From contig OZ245048.1 in the NCBI GenBank assembly GCA_965224435.1, forward strand, positions 1 to 64,000: a stretch of 64,000 nucleotides of DNA. Direction: 5' to 3'. Under the pieces are notes generated by a model. The model saw only the letters and a list, made by a program, of their open reading frames with translations, was not told the origin of the DNA and did no database searches. This document shows, piece after piece, positions 8,866 through 18,372 of the stretch (the stretch's first letter is position 1; every line of letters starts with the position of its first letter). The position numbers and the translations under genes were made by a program. Source of the DNA: JAJRQY01 sp965224435. GTDB lineage: Bacteria; Actinomycetota; Acidimicrobiia; Acidimicrobiales; SZUA-35.

Positions 8866-9192
8866 TCACCTCGACGGATCAATCACCAGCGAGCGCTCTG
8901 CGTCGGCAATTGCTCTTACTCCGCCCAGTTCAACCACCACCTCAACTTCATTGCCGTTAGCAGAGAAACTCAGCAAGCGAGCGCCGTTCTCAGCCGCCAG
9001 CAAGCGCGCACCCGCTTCTCCATCGGCCAATCCAGCTAGGGCGGCAGCATCCGCTGCCGATTGGGCTTGAGTTCGGTCGACAATCCGGCCCGCGATCATT
9101 GTCAGAGTAAGCACCATCACCAACATGAAGGCCAAACTCAACCCAATCAAAGGTAAGCCAGAACCTCGTTCATCATCGTCAGTTCTCTTCAT
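8866..9192 (-). CDS. TadE/TadG-like small membrane protein
   Basis: 108 residues. An N-terminal hydrophobic helix (about 13-35: GLPLIGLSLAFMLVMVLTLT) is followed by RTQAQSAADAAALAGL, the characteristic helix of TadE/TadG-like and Rv3656-like pilus-assembly proteins. The rest looks like a short extracytoplasmic domain. It lies between gyrA and the DUF3566 gene on the same strand, 101 bp after gyrA. Other tad/flp genes are not in the window, so a role in pilus assembly is only a family-based guess. Confidence 0.7.
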   Translation of the reverse strand: MKRTDDDERGSGLPLIGLSLAFMLVMVLTLTMIAGRIVDRTQAQSAADAAALAGLADGEAGARLLAAENGARLLSFSANGNEVEVVVELGGVRAIADAERSLVIDPSR

Positions 9193-9221
9193 CTCTTCTG
9201 TCCCATCGTCTCTGGAGTGAG

Positions 9222-9255
9222 GGGGAAGTGTGCAGATGGGGGAAGTGTGCAGATG
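9222..9255. repeat. Two tandem 17-bp repeats between gyrA and the TadE-like gene
   Basis: The unit ggggaagtgtgcagatg occurs twice head-to-tail, with one extra G before the first copy. It lies 29 to 63 bp upstream of the TadE-like start codon, so it could affect expression of that gene. No known motif is recognised. Confidence 0.75.
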
Positions 9256-9293
9256 ATCGAGGCGGCAGGTAACCCGTTTCTAGCAGGCCGTGT

Positions 9294-11858
9294 CTATTGA
9301 TCCTCGGCTGAAGCCTGCTCGGCAAGCTCTGTCGAGGACGGGTCACCATCGCCAGCTTCGAGAGGACCGTCGTCAAGCTCATCCTCGTCAGTAACCAGAA
9401 TACGGGCTACCGCGGCAATGAGATCATCGTCACTGAGGTTCATGACTCGAACTCCGGTGGCGTCACGACCCTGCTGGGAAATGTCCGCGACCGCCGTTCG
9501 AATGATGACACCACCACTCGAAATCAAGAAGAGGTGGTCCTCAGCCCCAACGAACATGGAACCAACGACACTGCCCTTCTTCTCATTCACCTTGACACAG
9601 CGAACACCCAGACCGGCACGGCCCTTGCGGGTGAAAAGTTCGGGGTCAATCCGCTTGCCGTAGCCCTCATTGGTGATGACCAGAAGTTCACCATCCGGTT
9701 TGAAGACATCCATGCTGATCAGTTCATCATCACCACGAAACTTCATGCCTCGAACGCCAGCTGCGGTTCGTCCCATTGCCCGCACATCGGCCTCGGCGAA
9801 ACGAAGCGCCTGGCCATGTTGGGACACCATGAAGATGTCATGCACCCCATTGGTGGCAACGACAGAGACCAATTCATCTCCATCGTTCAACTTGATGGCA
9901 ATCAGGCCGGCGCGAAGCGACGAGTCATAGGCAGTGAAGAGTGTCTTCTTCACCCGGCCTTGGCGAGTAGCGAAGAACAAGAACCGGTTGGTCTCATAGT
10001 CACGAGTATCAATAATCGCTTGGATTTTCTCTTCCGATTCAAGCTGAAGCAGGTTGACAAGCGCCATACCCCGCGATGTTCGACTGGAGACCGGGATTTC
10101 ATGCGCCTTGAGGCGATAGACCTTGCCTCGGGTGGAGAAGAACAAGAGGTAGGCGTGCGCGGTGGTGTGCAACAGGTGTTGCACCAGATCGTCGTCACCA
10201 TCCTTGAGCTTGGCTCCCGTCACACCCCGGCCGCCCCGAGCCTGAGCCCGGAACTCCTCGGCTGAAACCGACTTGATGTAGCCAGTACTGGACAGGGTGA
10301 CGACCAGATCATCATCGTCGATGAGATCCTCGATATTCATCTCACCCGGGTCGATTTCCAGTGATGAACGACGGGGTGTACCGAACTTCTCCCGAACCTC
10401 AGCCAGTTCATCCTTGATGACCTGATCCCGCTTGATTGGGTCGGCCAAGATTGCTTCAAGTTCAGCAATGAGCGCACGCTTCTCGGCCAGCTCGTCCTCA
10501 AGCTTGACTCTGGCCAGCCTGGTGAGGGCACCAAGGGTCATGGACAAGATGGCTTCGGCTTGATCCGATGAGAACTCGTATGGCTTGGACTCCAGAGCGG
10601 CGCGGGCCGAGGCGCGGTCTTCGCTACCACGAATAGTGGCGATGATTTCATCCAGCACGTCTCGTGCCCGGATGAGTCCCTCAAGGATGTGGGCGCGGGC
10701 ACTGTTCTTGCGCAGACGCTCCTGGCAGCGTCGGGTGATGACGTCTCGCTGATGCTCGGCGTAGGCCACCAAGGCTTCACGCAAGTTCAGGGTGAGGGGG
10801 ATCTCGTCAATGAGGGCGACCATGTTCACGCTGAACGTGGTCTGCATTGGCGTGAACTTGAACAGGTTGTTCAGAACAACCAGGCCGGTGGCATCACGCT
10901 TGAGATCAAAGACCAGACGGAGCTTGCCCTTGGCCGACTCGTTGCGAATTTCACGAATCCCCGTCAAGTCACCCCGTTCGACCATTTCGGCCGCCTTACG
11001 GGCGATTTGTTCGACAGAGACCTGGTAAGGAACTTCGGTGACAATGATGGAGTCGGAGGTCTTGCCCTCAACAATTTCGGCCACCGCCCGCATCTTGATG
11101 GAGCCTCGGCCGGTGTGGTAAGCGTCATTGATTCCCATGCGGCCAAGAATCTGCGCACCCGTCGGGAAATCTGGACCCTTGATGAATCCCATCAGGTCAT
11201 CGACTGACGCATCGTCATTGTCCAGCAGGTGAACCACCGCGTCCACAACCTCTTTCAGGTTGTGGGGCGGAATATTGGTGGCCATGCCAACGGCAATTCC
11301 CTGGCTGCCGTTTACCAACAGGTTGGGGAAGCGGCTGGGGAGAACAACCGGCTCGTTCTGCTTGCCGTCAAAGTTGGGACGGAAGTTGACGGTGTCTTCG
11401 TCAATGTCGGCCAGCATCTGCATGGCCAGTGGGGTGAGGCGACACTCGGTATAGCGATAGGCGGCCGGTGGATCATCGGGTGAGCCGAAGTTGCCGTGAG
11501 GATCGATCAGGGTGTCTCGCAGGGAGAACTTCTGGCCCATGCGGACCATGGAGTCATAGATGGCGGTGTCGCCGTGGGGGTGATAGTTGCCAATGACGTG
11601 ACCAACCACCGTGGCGCACTTCACATGGCTGCGCGCTGGTGTGTGGCCCTGGTCATACATGGACCACATGATGCGCCGGTGTACGGGCTTGAGGCCGTCT
11701 CGGGCGTCGGGCAGGGCGCGAGCCACGATGACCGACATGGCATATTCGAGGAAGGATTGCTCCATCTCGGTCTGGATCTCGATGGGAACAACGGTCTCGT
11801 CATCAGAATCGGATGACCCGTCAACGGACTCGGGAAGATCGGGATTGTCAGTGCTCAT
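9294..11858 (-). CDS. gyrA: DNA gyrase subunit A
   Basis: An 854-residue type II topoisomerase subunit that cuts and rejoins DNA to introduce negative supercoils, acting as A2B2 with GyrB. The N-terminal winged helix has ALPDARDGLKPVHRRIMW. The catalytic tyrosine lies in AAYRYTECRL. The quinolone-resistance region reads HPHGDTAIYDSMVRMG, with Thr where E. coli has Ser83. The GyrA box QARGGRGVTG precedes the C-terminal beta-pinwheel, and the tail is acidic. The start codon overlaps the gyrB stop by 4 bp (ATGA), so the two are coupled. Confidence 0.98.
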   Translation of the reverse strand: MSTDNPDLPESVDGSSDSDDETVVPIEIQTEMEQSFLEYAMSVIVARALPDARDGLKPVHRRIMWSMYDQGHTPARSHVKCATVVGHVIGNYHPHGDTAIYDSMVRMGQKFSLRDTLIDPHGNFGSPDDPPAAYRYTECRLTPLAMQMLADIDEDTVNFRPNFDGKQNEPVVLPSRFPNLLVNGSQGIAVGMATNIPPHNLKEVVDAVVHLLDNDDASVDDLMGFIKGPDFPTGAQILGRMGINDAYHTGRGSIKMRAVAEIVEGKTSDSIIVTEVPYQVSVEQIARKAAEMVERGDLTGIREIRNESAKGKLRLVFDLKRDATGLVVLNNLFKFTPMQTTFSVNMVALIDEIPLTLNLREALVAYAEHQRDVITRRCQERLRKNSARAHILEGLIRARDVLDEIIATIRGSEDRASARAALESKPYEFSSDQAEAILSMTLGALTRLARVKLEDELAEKRALIAELEAILADPIKRDQVIKDELAEVREKFGTPRRSSLEIDPGEMNIEDLIDDDDLVVTLSSTGYIKSVSAEEFRAQARGGRGVTGAKLKDGDDDLVQHLLHTTAHAYLLFFSTRGKVYRLKAHEIPVSSRTSRGMALVNLLQLESEEKIQAIIDTRDYETNRFLFFATRQGRVKKTLFTAYDSSLRAGLIAIKLNDGDELVSVVATNGVHDIFMVSQHGQALRFAEADVRAMGRTAAGVRGMKFRGDDELISMDVFKPDGELLVITNEGYGKRIDPELFTRKGRAGLGVRCVKVNEKKGSVVGSMFVGAEDHLFLISSGGVIIRTAVADISQQGRDATGVRVMNLSDDDLIAAVARILVTDEDELDDGPLEAGDGDPSSTELAEQASAEDQ

Positions 11859-13921
11859 ATGTCTAGGAACCGGACGTCGTCAGCATTGGTCTGGATGAAC
11901 TTCTTACGGCTTTCCACATCATCACCCATCAGGATCGAGAACACTTCGTCGGCAACAGTTGCTTGCTCCACCGTGACCTGGAGAAGAGTCCGATTGTCGG
12001 GATCCATAGTTGTCTCCCACAGTTCATCCGCATCCATCTCACCCAAACCCTTAAGCCGTTGGAACTCGGCGTTTGGGTGATCAACCAGGTAGACGTCTCG
12101 CGCTGGCACATCTTTGAGATACACCTTGGACTTGCCGACCTGGGTTGAGAACAAGGGTGGCTGGGCAATATAGATGTAGCCGGCCTCGACCAGGGTCCGC
12201 ATCTGGCGGAAGAAGAAGGTCAGAAGCAGGGTCCGGATATGGCTGCCGTCAACATCAGCATCAGCGAGCAAGACAATCTTGTGGTAGCGGGCTTTCTCTA
12301 GATCGAAGCCCTCCTCGCCCTCATCGTCGTCCTCGCCAAATCCAGCACCAATGGCTTGGATAAGAGACACCACTTCGGTGTTCTTCAACATGCGGTCGGG
12401 TCGAGCTCGCTCGACATTCAGAATCTTGCCGCGGATAGGCAGGATGGCCATGATTCGAGGATCTCGAGCTTCTTTGGCCGAGCCACCGGCCGACTGCCCT
12501 TCGACGATATAGAGCTCGGACTCGTCCGGATTCTTTGACTGACAATCGGCCAGCTTGCCCGGCATGCCCGCACCATCCAAGGCAGATTTGCGGCGAATGG
12601 TTTGGCGAGCCGACGTGGCAGCAATGCGGGCTTTGGCCGCCATCATTGCCTTGCCGACCATGGCCCGGGCTTCTTTGGGATTCTCCTCGAACCACTGCCC
12701 AAGATGATCGTTGGTGGCTTTCTCAACCAGGGAGCGGATGGAAACGTTGCCAAGCTTGGACTTGGTTTGACCTTCGAACTGGGGCTCTTGCAGGCGAACC
12801 GAGATGATGGCGGTCATGCCTTCACGGATGTCTTCGCCCTGCAGATTCTCGTCCTTCTTCTTCAGGAGGTCACGATGGCGTGCGTAGGTATTGACCGTGC
12901 GTGTCAGAGCGCTCCGGAACCCCTGCTCGTGCATACCGCCTTCGAGCGTGCTGATGCCGTTGGCGAAGGAGTGAATACCGTCTGACTGGTAACCGGTGTT
13001 CCAAGCAAAGGCGATCTCGACCTCTTCGGTCTCCGCTAGCTCCTCGAACCAGCCGACGTCTTCAAAGAGTGCCTCTTTCGTCGCGTTCAAGTGACGGACA
13101 AAATCACGAATTCCGCCGTCATAGTGATGCGAGATCAGTTCTGACTTGTCCGCGGTCTCATCCAACAGTGTGAGTTTCAATCCAGCATTGAGGAAGGCCA
13201 TGATTTGGAACCGATCAACCAAGGTCTGGGCCCGATAGTCGGTGCCCTCCTTGAAAATCTCAGCATCCGGCCAGAAACGGACCGTCGTACCAGTTCGAGG
13301 CTGACCGGTTTCTTCATCAAGGGGTGAATCGCCGATCGGCTTGAGCTTGGTGTCGGGCTGACCGCCCTCCTTGAAGGACATGAAATGCCTGGTGCCATCA
13401 CGGTCGATCTCGACCTCGACCTTGACCGACAAGGCGTTGACGACCGAAATGCCAACACCGTGCAGGCCACCAGAGACCTTGTAGCCGCCATCACCAAATT
13501 TGCCACCGGCATGCAACACCGTCATGACCACTTCTGCTGCAGTCAGATCCTCGTACTTGGGATGGGCGCCAACCGGGATGCCACGACCATCATCGCTGAC
13601 CTGTACTCCCCCGCCATCGAGCATGACAACGTCAATACGTGAGCAATGACCGGCCATTGCCTCATCAACGGAGTTGTCAACAACCTCCCAGACCAGGTGG
13701 TGCAGACCAGTTGGACCGGTGGAGCCAATATACATTCCCGGACGCTTACGGACGGCCTCAAGGCCTTCCAGAACCTGGATCTGGCTTGCCCCATAGTCAC
13801 CGGTTTCAGGCGGCCGCGATGAGGCAGTAGTTGCCGTGCCGTTTGCTGAGTCGGCGTCAGCATCCGCGACGACGTCAGCGGCAACCTCGGTAGCAGGATT
13901 TGGTGTTGAAGAAGAAGGCAT
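11855..13921 (-). CDS. gyrB: DNA gyrase subunit B
   Basis: A 688-residue ATPase subunit of gyrase. A disordered Ala/Asp-rich leader of about 45 residues precedes the GHKL domain (RKRPGMYIGSTGPTGLHHLV, DDGRGIPVGAHP, GGLHGVGISVVNALS). The TOPRIM domain has YIVEGQSAGGSAK and DADVDGSHIRTLLLTFF. It is complete through the C-terminus, ending RFLDI. A GGGA sequence lies just upstream of the ATG. It follows dciA after a 56-bp gap and leads directly into gyrA. Confidence 0.98.
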   Translation of the reverse strand: MPSSSTPNPATEVAADVVADADADSANGTATTASSRPPETGDYGASQIQVLEGLEAVRKRPGMYIGSTGPTGLHHLVWEVVDNSVDEAMAGHCSRIDVVMLDGGGVQVSDDGRGIPVGAHPKYEDLTAAEVVMTVLHAGGKFGDGGYKVSGGLHGVGISVVNALSVKVEVEIDRDGTRHFMSFKEGGQPDTKLKPIGDSPLDEETGQPRTGTTVRFWPDAEIFKEGTDYRAQTLVDRFQIMAFLNAGLKLTLLDETADKSELISHHYDGGIRDFVRHLNATKEALFEDVGWFEELAETEEVEIAFAWNTGYQSDGIHSFANGISTLEGGMHEQGFRSALTRTVNTYARHRDLLKKKDENLQGEDIREGMTAIISVRLQEPQFEGQTKSKLGNVSIRSLVEKATNDHLGQWFEENPKEARAMVGKAMMAAKARIAATSARQTIRRKSALDGAGMPGKLADCQSKNPDESELYIVEGQSAGGSAKEARDPRIMAILPIRGKILNVERARPDRMLKNTEVVSLIQAIGAGFGEDDDEGEEGFDLEKARYHKIVLLADADVDGSHIRTLLLTFFFRQMRTLVEAGYIYIAQPPLFSTQVGKSKVYLKDVPARDVYLVDHPNAEFQRLKGLGEMDADELWETTMDPDNRTLLQVTVEQATVADEVFSILMGDDVESRKKFIQTNADDVRFLDI

Positions 13922-13977
13922 AAGTTCCCAAAATCAGCGTTTGGGAATTCTACCAGCAGGGTGTGACGAAGGGCCGC

Positions 13978-14316
13978 TCAGGAGTCAATTCTGAGCTGTA
14001 TTCTGCGGATCTTCGTTCCTTCGAATGTTGCCGCAAATCGCTCCTTGATTTGGGCATCCATCCAGCCAATTTGCGAAGCCCAGTTGGAGTCTTCACAACC
14101 GACGACCAGCACTCCATCCAGAACCTCAATCGGCCGGGTTCGATCAGCCAGGCCGGGACCAACAATCGTTGGCCAAAGAGACTCCAATGTGGTCAGCGTT
14201 TTTGTTGGTGGGGCGCCCATTTGAGCGAGGAAGCGTTCCAGTGTCACGGCCAGCTTTTCTGGTTTCGTGCCACGGGCTGGCTCACTATTCCATCGGCGGT
14301 TCGGCCCAGACTTCAT
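13978..14316 (-). CDS. dciA: DUF721/DciA-family protein
   Basis: 112 residues of the DUF721 family, the ancestral replicative helicase loader DciA. The conserved core includes LWPTIVGPGLADRTRP, GVLVVGCEDSNWASQI and a C-terminal IRRIQLRI strand. Its place between recF and gyrB is the usual actinobacterial one (the Rv0004 position). The ATG overlaps the recF stop by 4 bp. Helicase loading in this organism is inferred from the family; no DnaC homologue is visible. Confidence 0.88.
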   Translation of the reverse strand: MKSGPNRRWNSEPARGTKPEKLAVTLERFLAQMGAPPTKTLTTLESLWPTIVGPGLADRTRPIEVLDGVLVVGCEDSNWASQIGWMDAQIKERFAATFEGTKIRRIQLRIDS

Positions 14317-15461
14317 CGCGAGTCACCCTGTGGACCGTGCTGCGTGGCATCCTGTGGTTCTGCACATTCACCAGACTCCGAGCCCTCTTGTCGAACAAGC
14401 TTCGTGCCGCAATGGGCCAGGATCTGGTCAGGCACTGTTCCCTCAGGCAATCCCGAAGCGCTAGTCACGACTGTCTGACCCGGAGGCAGGCTGTCAAGCA
14501 AGGCCCGTGCCCGCGCAGGGTCAAGCTCGGACAAGACATCGTCCAACAAGAGCAAGGGAGGCTCTCCTAGGCGGTCTGTGACCAGCTGGTGCCCGGCAAG
14601 ACGCAAGGCCAAGGCCAACGTCCGTTGCTCGCCCTGAGAGGCCTCTGTGCGGCTATCGAAGTCTCCTAGTCCCAACCGAATGTCATCACGGTGGGGCCCA
14701 ACCGTTGTGACACCGCGACGAACATCGTTCGTGCGGGCTTCAGCAACGGCATCGGCCATGGACGCGGTACTCCAACTTCGAAGATAAGTGGCGACTACCT
14801 CAGTCTGCTCGGCGCTTAGCTGGCGGTAGGCGGCGGACACCAGAGGCATGAGATCATGGAGCAGGTTCTCGCGCCGCACTGTCAGGTGCTCTCCCACCGC
14901 TGCCAACTTGGCATCCCAAATGTCCAAGGTCATCGCTGCATCATCATCCAGCCGACCCGACGACTGCCGCAATAAGGCGTTGCGTTGTTTGACGATGCGA
15001 TCGAGGTCGCTACGGACCGCGTCGGCTTGGGGGTCAAGCGCCACCAGAAGATCATCGACAAAGTCCCGTCGGATACCCGGCCCGTCCTTCACCAAAGCCA
15101 GGTCGTCGGGTGCAAAAACTGTGATTCGCAACGCCCCAAGTAGGTCACGCGTTCGTTTCAGCTTCTGCCGGTTGACCTGGGCCCGAACCCGACCCTTCGC
15201 TAGCTCCAACTCAACCAGGACCTCACGATCATCACGAATTCCTGTGGCCCGGACAATGGCTCGGTCTGCTCCGCGGCGAACCAGGCTTTCTGTTGGCGCT
15301 CGCCTAAAGGATTGCAGGGTGGCAATAAGACTGATCGCCTCAAGAAGGTTGGTCTTGCCGACGCCATTTGGCCCCAGAATCGCCGTAAAGCCAGGATGGA
15401 GTTCAATCTCCAGCTCCTCATAGCTACGAAAATCTTTCAACCAAACCGTGCTGAGTCGCAC
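14313..15461 (-). CDS. recF: DNA replication and repair protein RecF
   Basis: A 382-residue SMC-like ABC ATPase that loads RecA at gaps. Walker A is AILGPNGVGKTNLLEAI, the signature region is DSRTEASQGEQRTLALALRLAG, and Walker B is PLLLLDDVLSELDPARARAL. The GTG start at 15461 lies 14 bp after dnaN, and the stop overlaps dciA. The last ~25 residues are a polar tail not conserved in the family. Confidence 0.96.
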   Translation of the reverse strand: MRLSTVWLKDFRSYEELEIELHPGFTAILGPNGVGKTNLLEAISLIATLQSFRRAPTESLVRRGADRAIVRATGIRDDREVLVELELAKGRVRAQVNRQKLKRTRDLLGALRITVFAPDDLALVKDGPGIRRDFVDDLLVALDPQADAVRSDLDRIVKQRNALLRQSSGRLDDDAAMTLDIWDAKLAAVGEHLTVRRENLLHDLMPLVSAAYRQLSAEQTEVVATYLRSWSTASMADAVAEARTNDVRRGVTTVGPHRDDIRLGLGDFDSRTEASQGEQRTLALALRLAGHQLVTDRLGEPPLLLLDDVLSELDPARARALLDSLPPGQTVVTSASGLPEGTVPDQILAHCGTKLVRQEGSESGECAEPQDATQHGPQGDSR

Positions 15462-15475
15462 ATGCCATCCGTGAC

Positions 15476-16564
15476 TTAAGAAACGCGAACGGGCATCAGC
15501 AGATAGAGGAAATCCTCGACCCCGGCAATGCGAACCAACGCTGGCTTGAGTTCGTCAATAGTTGACAGGGTGATCTGCTCGGCCTTGGCCACCTCAACAC
15601 CCTCCAACAAGTACTGAGGATTGAACGCCACCGTTAAGGGAGAACCGTCATAGCTGCCTTCGATCTGCTCACGAGCAGTACCAACATCTTGGGTGACAGC
15701 AACAAGCTCGAGTCCCTCATCGGACATTTCAAGCTGAACCGGCGTACCTTCGCGAGCCAGAAGCTTTACCCGCCGTAAGGCATCAAGCAACTCATCGCGA
15801 TTCACGGTGAGAACATTGGGGTGACTGTCGGGGATCAGGCCACGGTAGTTAGGGAAGTCACCCTCGATGAGGCGAGTCACCAGCTTGACCGGCCCAACCT
15901 CGAAGGATGCCTCTCGATCACCAAGCCGCAATTCAACATTGTCACCCTGGCCAAGAATCCGGTTGAGTTCATTCAATGCCCGCGATGGGATCAAGACGCT
16001 TTGCCCCTCAGCCAAAATCGAAGCCCCGGGAACATCGCGCATCGACAATCGGTAGGAGTCAGTGGCAACAAGACGAAGGCCATCAGCTTCAGCAGCCAAT
16101 AGGACACCGGTCAAAATGGGGCGTGAGTCGTCACTACTGGCTGCCGGTACGACCTGGCGAAGCGCCTCGGTCAACTGATCACAAGGAAGCGATACGGACT
16201 CTTCCGGCAAGCCACTGATCTGCGGAAAGTCGTCGGCGGCAATCAGGCGGATGCTGAAATTGCTTCGCCCAGCTGAGATGCTTAACTCGTCGGCTTCAAC
16301 CGACAAGGAAACTGCCCCTGGTTCTAAGGCTTTAACAATGTCAGACGCCAATCGGGCAGGAATAATCGCTACCCCATCGACCTCACCAGCAACCGTGACC
16401 ACCATGGTGATCGTCAGATCAAGGTCACTACCAGTCAGGGTCAGCTGATCGCCTTCGAGCTCAGCTCTCACTCCCGACAGGCCAGGCAAGCTGCCACGAC
16501 CAACGGCACGCCCAGATATTCCAAGCGCTTCAACCAATACATCTCGTTCGCAACGGAACTTCAC
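15476..16564 (-). CDS. dnaN: DNA polymerase III beta subunit (sliding clamp)
   Basis: 362 residues with the three-domain clamp pattern: MKFRCERDVLVEAL at the N-terminus, LVATDSYRLSMRDVPG in the middle, and YLLMPVRVS at the C-terminus. The ring tethers polymerase III to DNA. The GTG start at 16564 directly borders the dnaA-dnaN spacer, the probable replication origin. Length is close to the family norm. Confidence 0.97.
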   Translation of the reverse strand: MKFRCERDVLVEALGISGRAVGRGSLPGLSGVRAELEGDQLTLTGSDLDLTITMVVTVAGEVDGVAIIPARLASDIVKALEPGAVSLSVEADELSISAGRSNFSIRLIAADDFPQISGLPEESVSLPCDQLTEALRQVVPAASSDDSRPILTGVLLAAEADGLRLVATDSYRLSMRDVPGASILAEGQSVLIPSRALNELNRILGQGDNVELRLGDREASFEVGPVKLVTRLIEGDFPNYRGLIPDSHPNVLTVNRDELLDALRRVKLLAREGTPVQLEMSDEGLELVAVTQDVGTAREQIEGSYDGSPLTVAFNPQYLLEGVEVAKAEQITLSTIDELKPALVRIAGVEDFLYLLMPVRVS

Positions 16565-16854
16565 CGCTGGTACTCCCAGTGATCGGCCAGAACCCGATTT
16601 GAGCCCTGGAGGTTTTCCTCATTACATCTGAGGATTTCTTTTGAAAACTATAGTTGTCTTAGTAGAGCCTGTGGATTGTGGATGAACAGGCAGAATCCCT
16701 GGTGAGGGCACCATTGTTCATCCACTGGTTGTCCGAGGTCATCCCCAACGATTCATGGGACGATACTGGCGCCTGGGGACGAAGGCGTGATGATCCACGG
16801 ATCATCCCCCGGTTGTGCACAGCTCTACCAACAGACAGATGATGAGATTTGGAT
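16565..16854. other. Candidate replication origin (oriC) in the dnaA-dnaN spacer
   Basis: A 290-bp non-coding spacer. DnaA-box-like 9-mers include TGTGGATGA at 16677-16685 (one mismatch from TGTGGATAA), TGTGGATTG at 16670-16678, TCATCCACT near 16719, and TTGTGCACA at 16813-16821. An AT-rich stretch at about 16621-16660 could be the unwinding element. In Mycobacterium and Streptomyces oriC lies between these same two genes. Gene orientation diverges here (minus to the left, plus to the right of dnaA), as expected for leading-strand genes around an origin. Confidence 0.65.
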
Positions 16855-18372
16855 TCAGACGGCACGGGCCAAGCCTCGCACAGTCTTGTCCAGAGCCATG
16901 ACTTGGTCATAGATTTGGGATCGTTCTTTCATGAGGGCGGCAATCTTGTCACATGCGTGCATGACGGTGGTGTGGTCCCGACCACCGAATTCTCGGGCGA
17001 TCATGGGGAAACTCAGGTCGGTGAGTTCGCGGCTGACATACATGGCGATCTGGCGAGCAATAACCAGTGGCCTGCGGCGGGATTTTCCAGTGAGGTCCTC
17101 GATACTGAAGCTGAAGTGCTCAGAGGTGGCCGTGAGAATCATGGCAACGGTGATCGGTCGCGGTTGACGATCTGCAATGAAGTCACGCAAGATCCGCTCA
17201 GCCAGGGCGCTCGTCATTGGCTCCTTGTTCAGGCTGGCGAAGGCTGTCACCTTGTTGAGCGCGCCCTCCAACTCACGGATATTGGTGGTGATGTTGGTGG
17301 CAATAAACTCACTCACCTCATTAGGCAAGAAATAACCGTCACGATCGGCCTTCTTTCCCAAGATGGCCATTCGAGTCTCGATGTCAGGAGGGTGAATATC
17401 AGTCAGCAGCCCCATCATGAAGCGGCTGCGGAGACGATCTTCCAGGGTCGGAATTGCGTCCGGAGGTCGATCTGAAGACAGCACGATCTGCTTATTGGCG
17501 CTGTACAACTCGTTGAAGGTGTGGAAGAACTCTTCTTGGAGGCCTTCTTTTCCGGCGATGAACTGGATGTCATCAACGAGGAGAACGTCGATCTGGCGGT
17601 ATCGGCGCTTGAAGTCAGCCCCTTGGGAGTTCTTGATGGAGTCTACAAATTCGTTGAGGAAGGTCTCTGTTGAGACGTACTTGACTGTCTTTCGGGGATA
17701 GACGTCGTTGACGTAGTGCTCGATGGCATGCAAGAGGTGGGTTTTTCCCAAGCCCGCCCCGCCATAGATGAAGAGTGGGTTATAGGAACCCCCGGGACGC
17801 TCAGCAACAGACAGGGCAGCGGCATGAGCAAATCGGTTTGATGGGCCGATAACGAATCCATCAAAGCTATAGCCGTGTAAGAGGGCCGCTGATGGAAGCG
17901 CGGCATCGCTCTGCTGACTCGTCGTTGCTGGTGGGTTATCGTCGGTGGCTGCACTTCCGGCCGGATCGTTCCCAGCGGTGCTGCTACTCCCCTTGCTGCC
18001 TGTTGGAGCAATGTTCTGGGCGCTTGAGCCGTCTGAAGGGACGTTTTGATGAGTCGCAGGCGTTGGTTGGCCTGGTTGATCGAGAACTTCATCAACGTCG
18101 AACAGGGTTGGAAGGGGAATCTCGAATTCGATAGCAAGCGGCTTGCCTGCTGCCTGAGCAACGGCGTCTTCGACCAAGGGTCGATAGCGGCCATCGAGTT
18201 TTTCTCGCACGATGGCGTTGGGGACCGACAAGACGATTTGGTCTTCGGAGCTGCGAAGAGCGGTCACCGATGCAAACGTGCTCTGCCATACTCCATCGGA
18301 GATTTCAGCCCTCAGAACGTTTCCGGCGTGGGACCATATTTCGGCAGTAGAAGTCATCGACGACGCAGCCAT
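16855..18372 (-). CDS. dnaA: Chromosomal replication initiator DnaA
   Basis: 505 residues from ATG 18372; ATG 18357 is an alternative, and the ORF extends to 18453 without homology. Domain I starts at IWSHAGNVLRAEISDGVWQS, and domain II is a long Ser/Thr/Pro/Gln-rich linker. The AAA+ domain has YGGAGLGKTHLLHAI, VLLVDDIQFIAGKEG and the Arg-rich sensor LRSRFMMGLLTDI. Domain IV has the DNA-binding signature GGRDHTTVMHACDKI. It binds DnaA boxes and melts oriC. Spacers on both sides contain DnaA-box-like sites, suggesting autoregulation. Confidence 0.97.
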   Translation of the reverse strand: MAASSMTSTAEIWSHAGNVLRAEISDGVWQSTFASVTALRSSEDQIVLSVPNAIVREKLDGRYRPLVEDAVAQAAGKPLAIEFEIPLPTLFDVDEVLDQPGQPTPATHQNVPSDGSSAQNIAPTGSKGSSSTAGNDPAGSAATDDNPPATTSQQSDAALPSAALLHGYSFDGFVIGPSNRFAHAAALSVAERPGGSYNPLFIYGGAGLGKTHLLHAIEHYVNDVYPRKTVKYVSTETFLNEFVDSIKNSQGADFKRRYRQIDVLLVDDIQFIAGKEGLQEEFFHTFNELYSANKQIVLSSDRPPDAIPTLEDRLRSRFMMGLLTDIHPPDIETRMAILGKKADRDGYFLPNEVSEFIATNITTNIRELEGALNKVTAFASLNKEPMTSALAERILRDFIADRQPRPITVAMILTATSEHFSFSIEDLTGKSRRRPLVIARQIAMYVSRELTDLSFPMIAREFGGRDHTTVMHACDKIAALMKERSQIYDQVMALDKTVRGLARAV

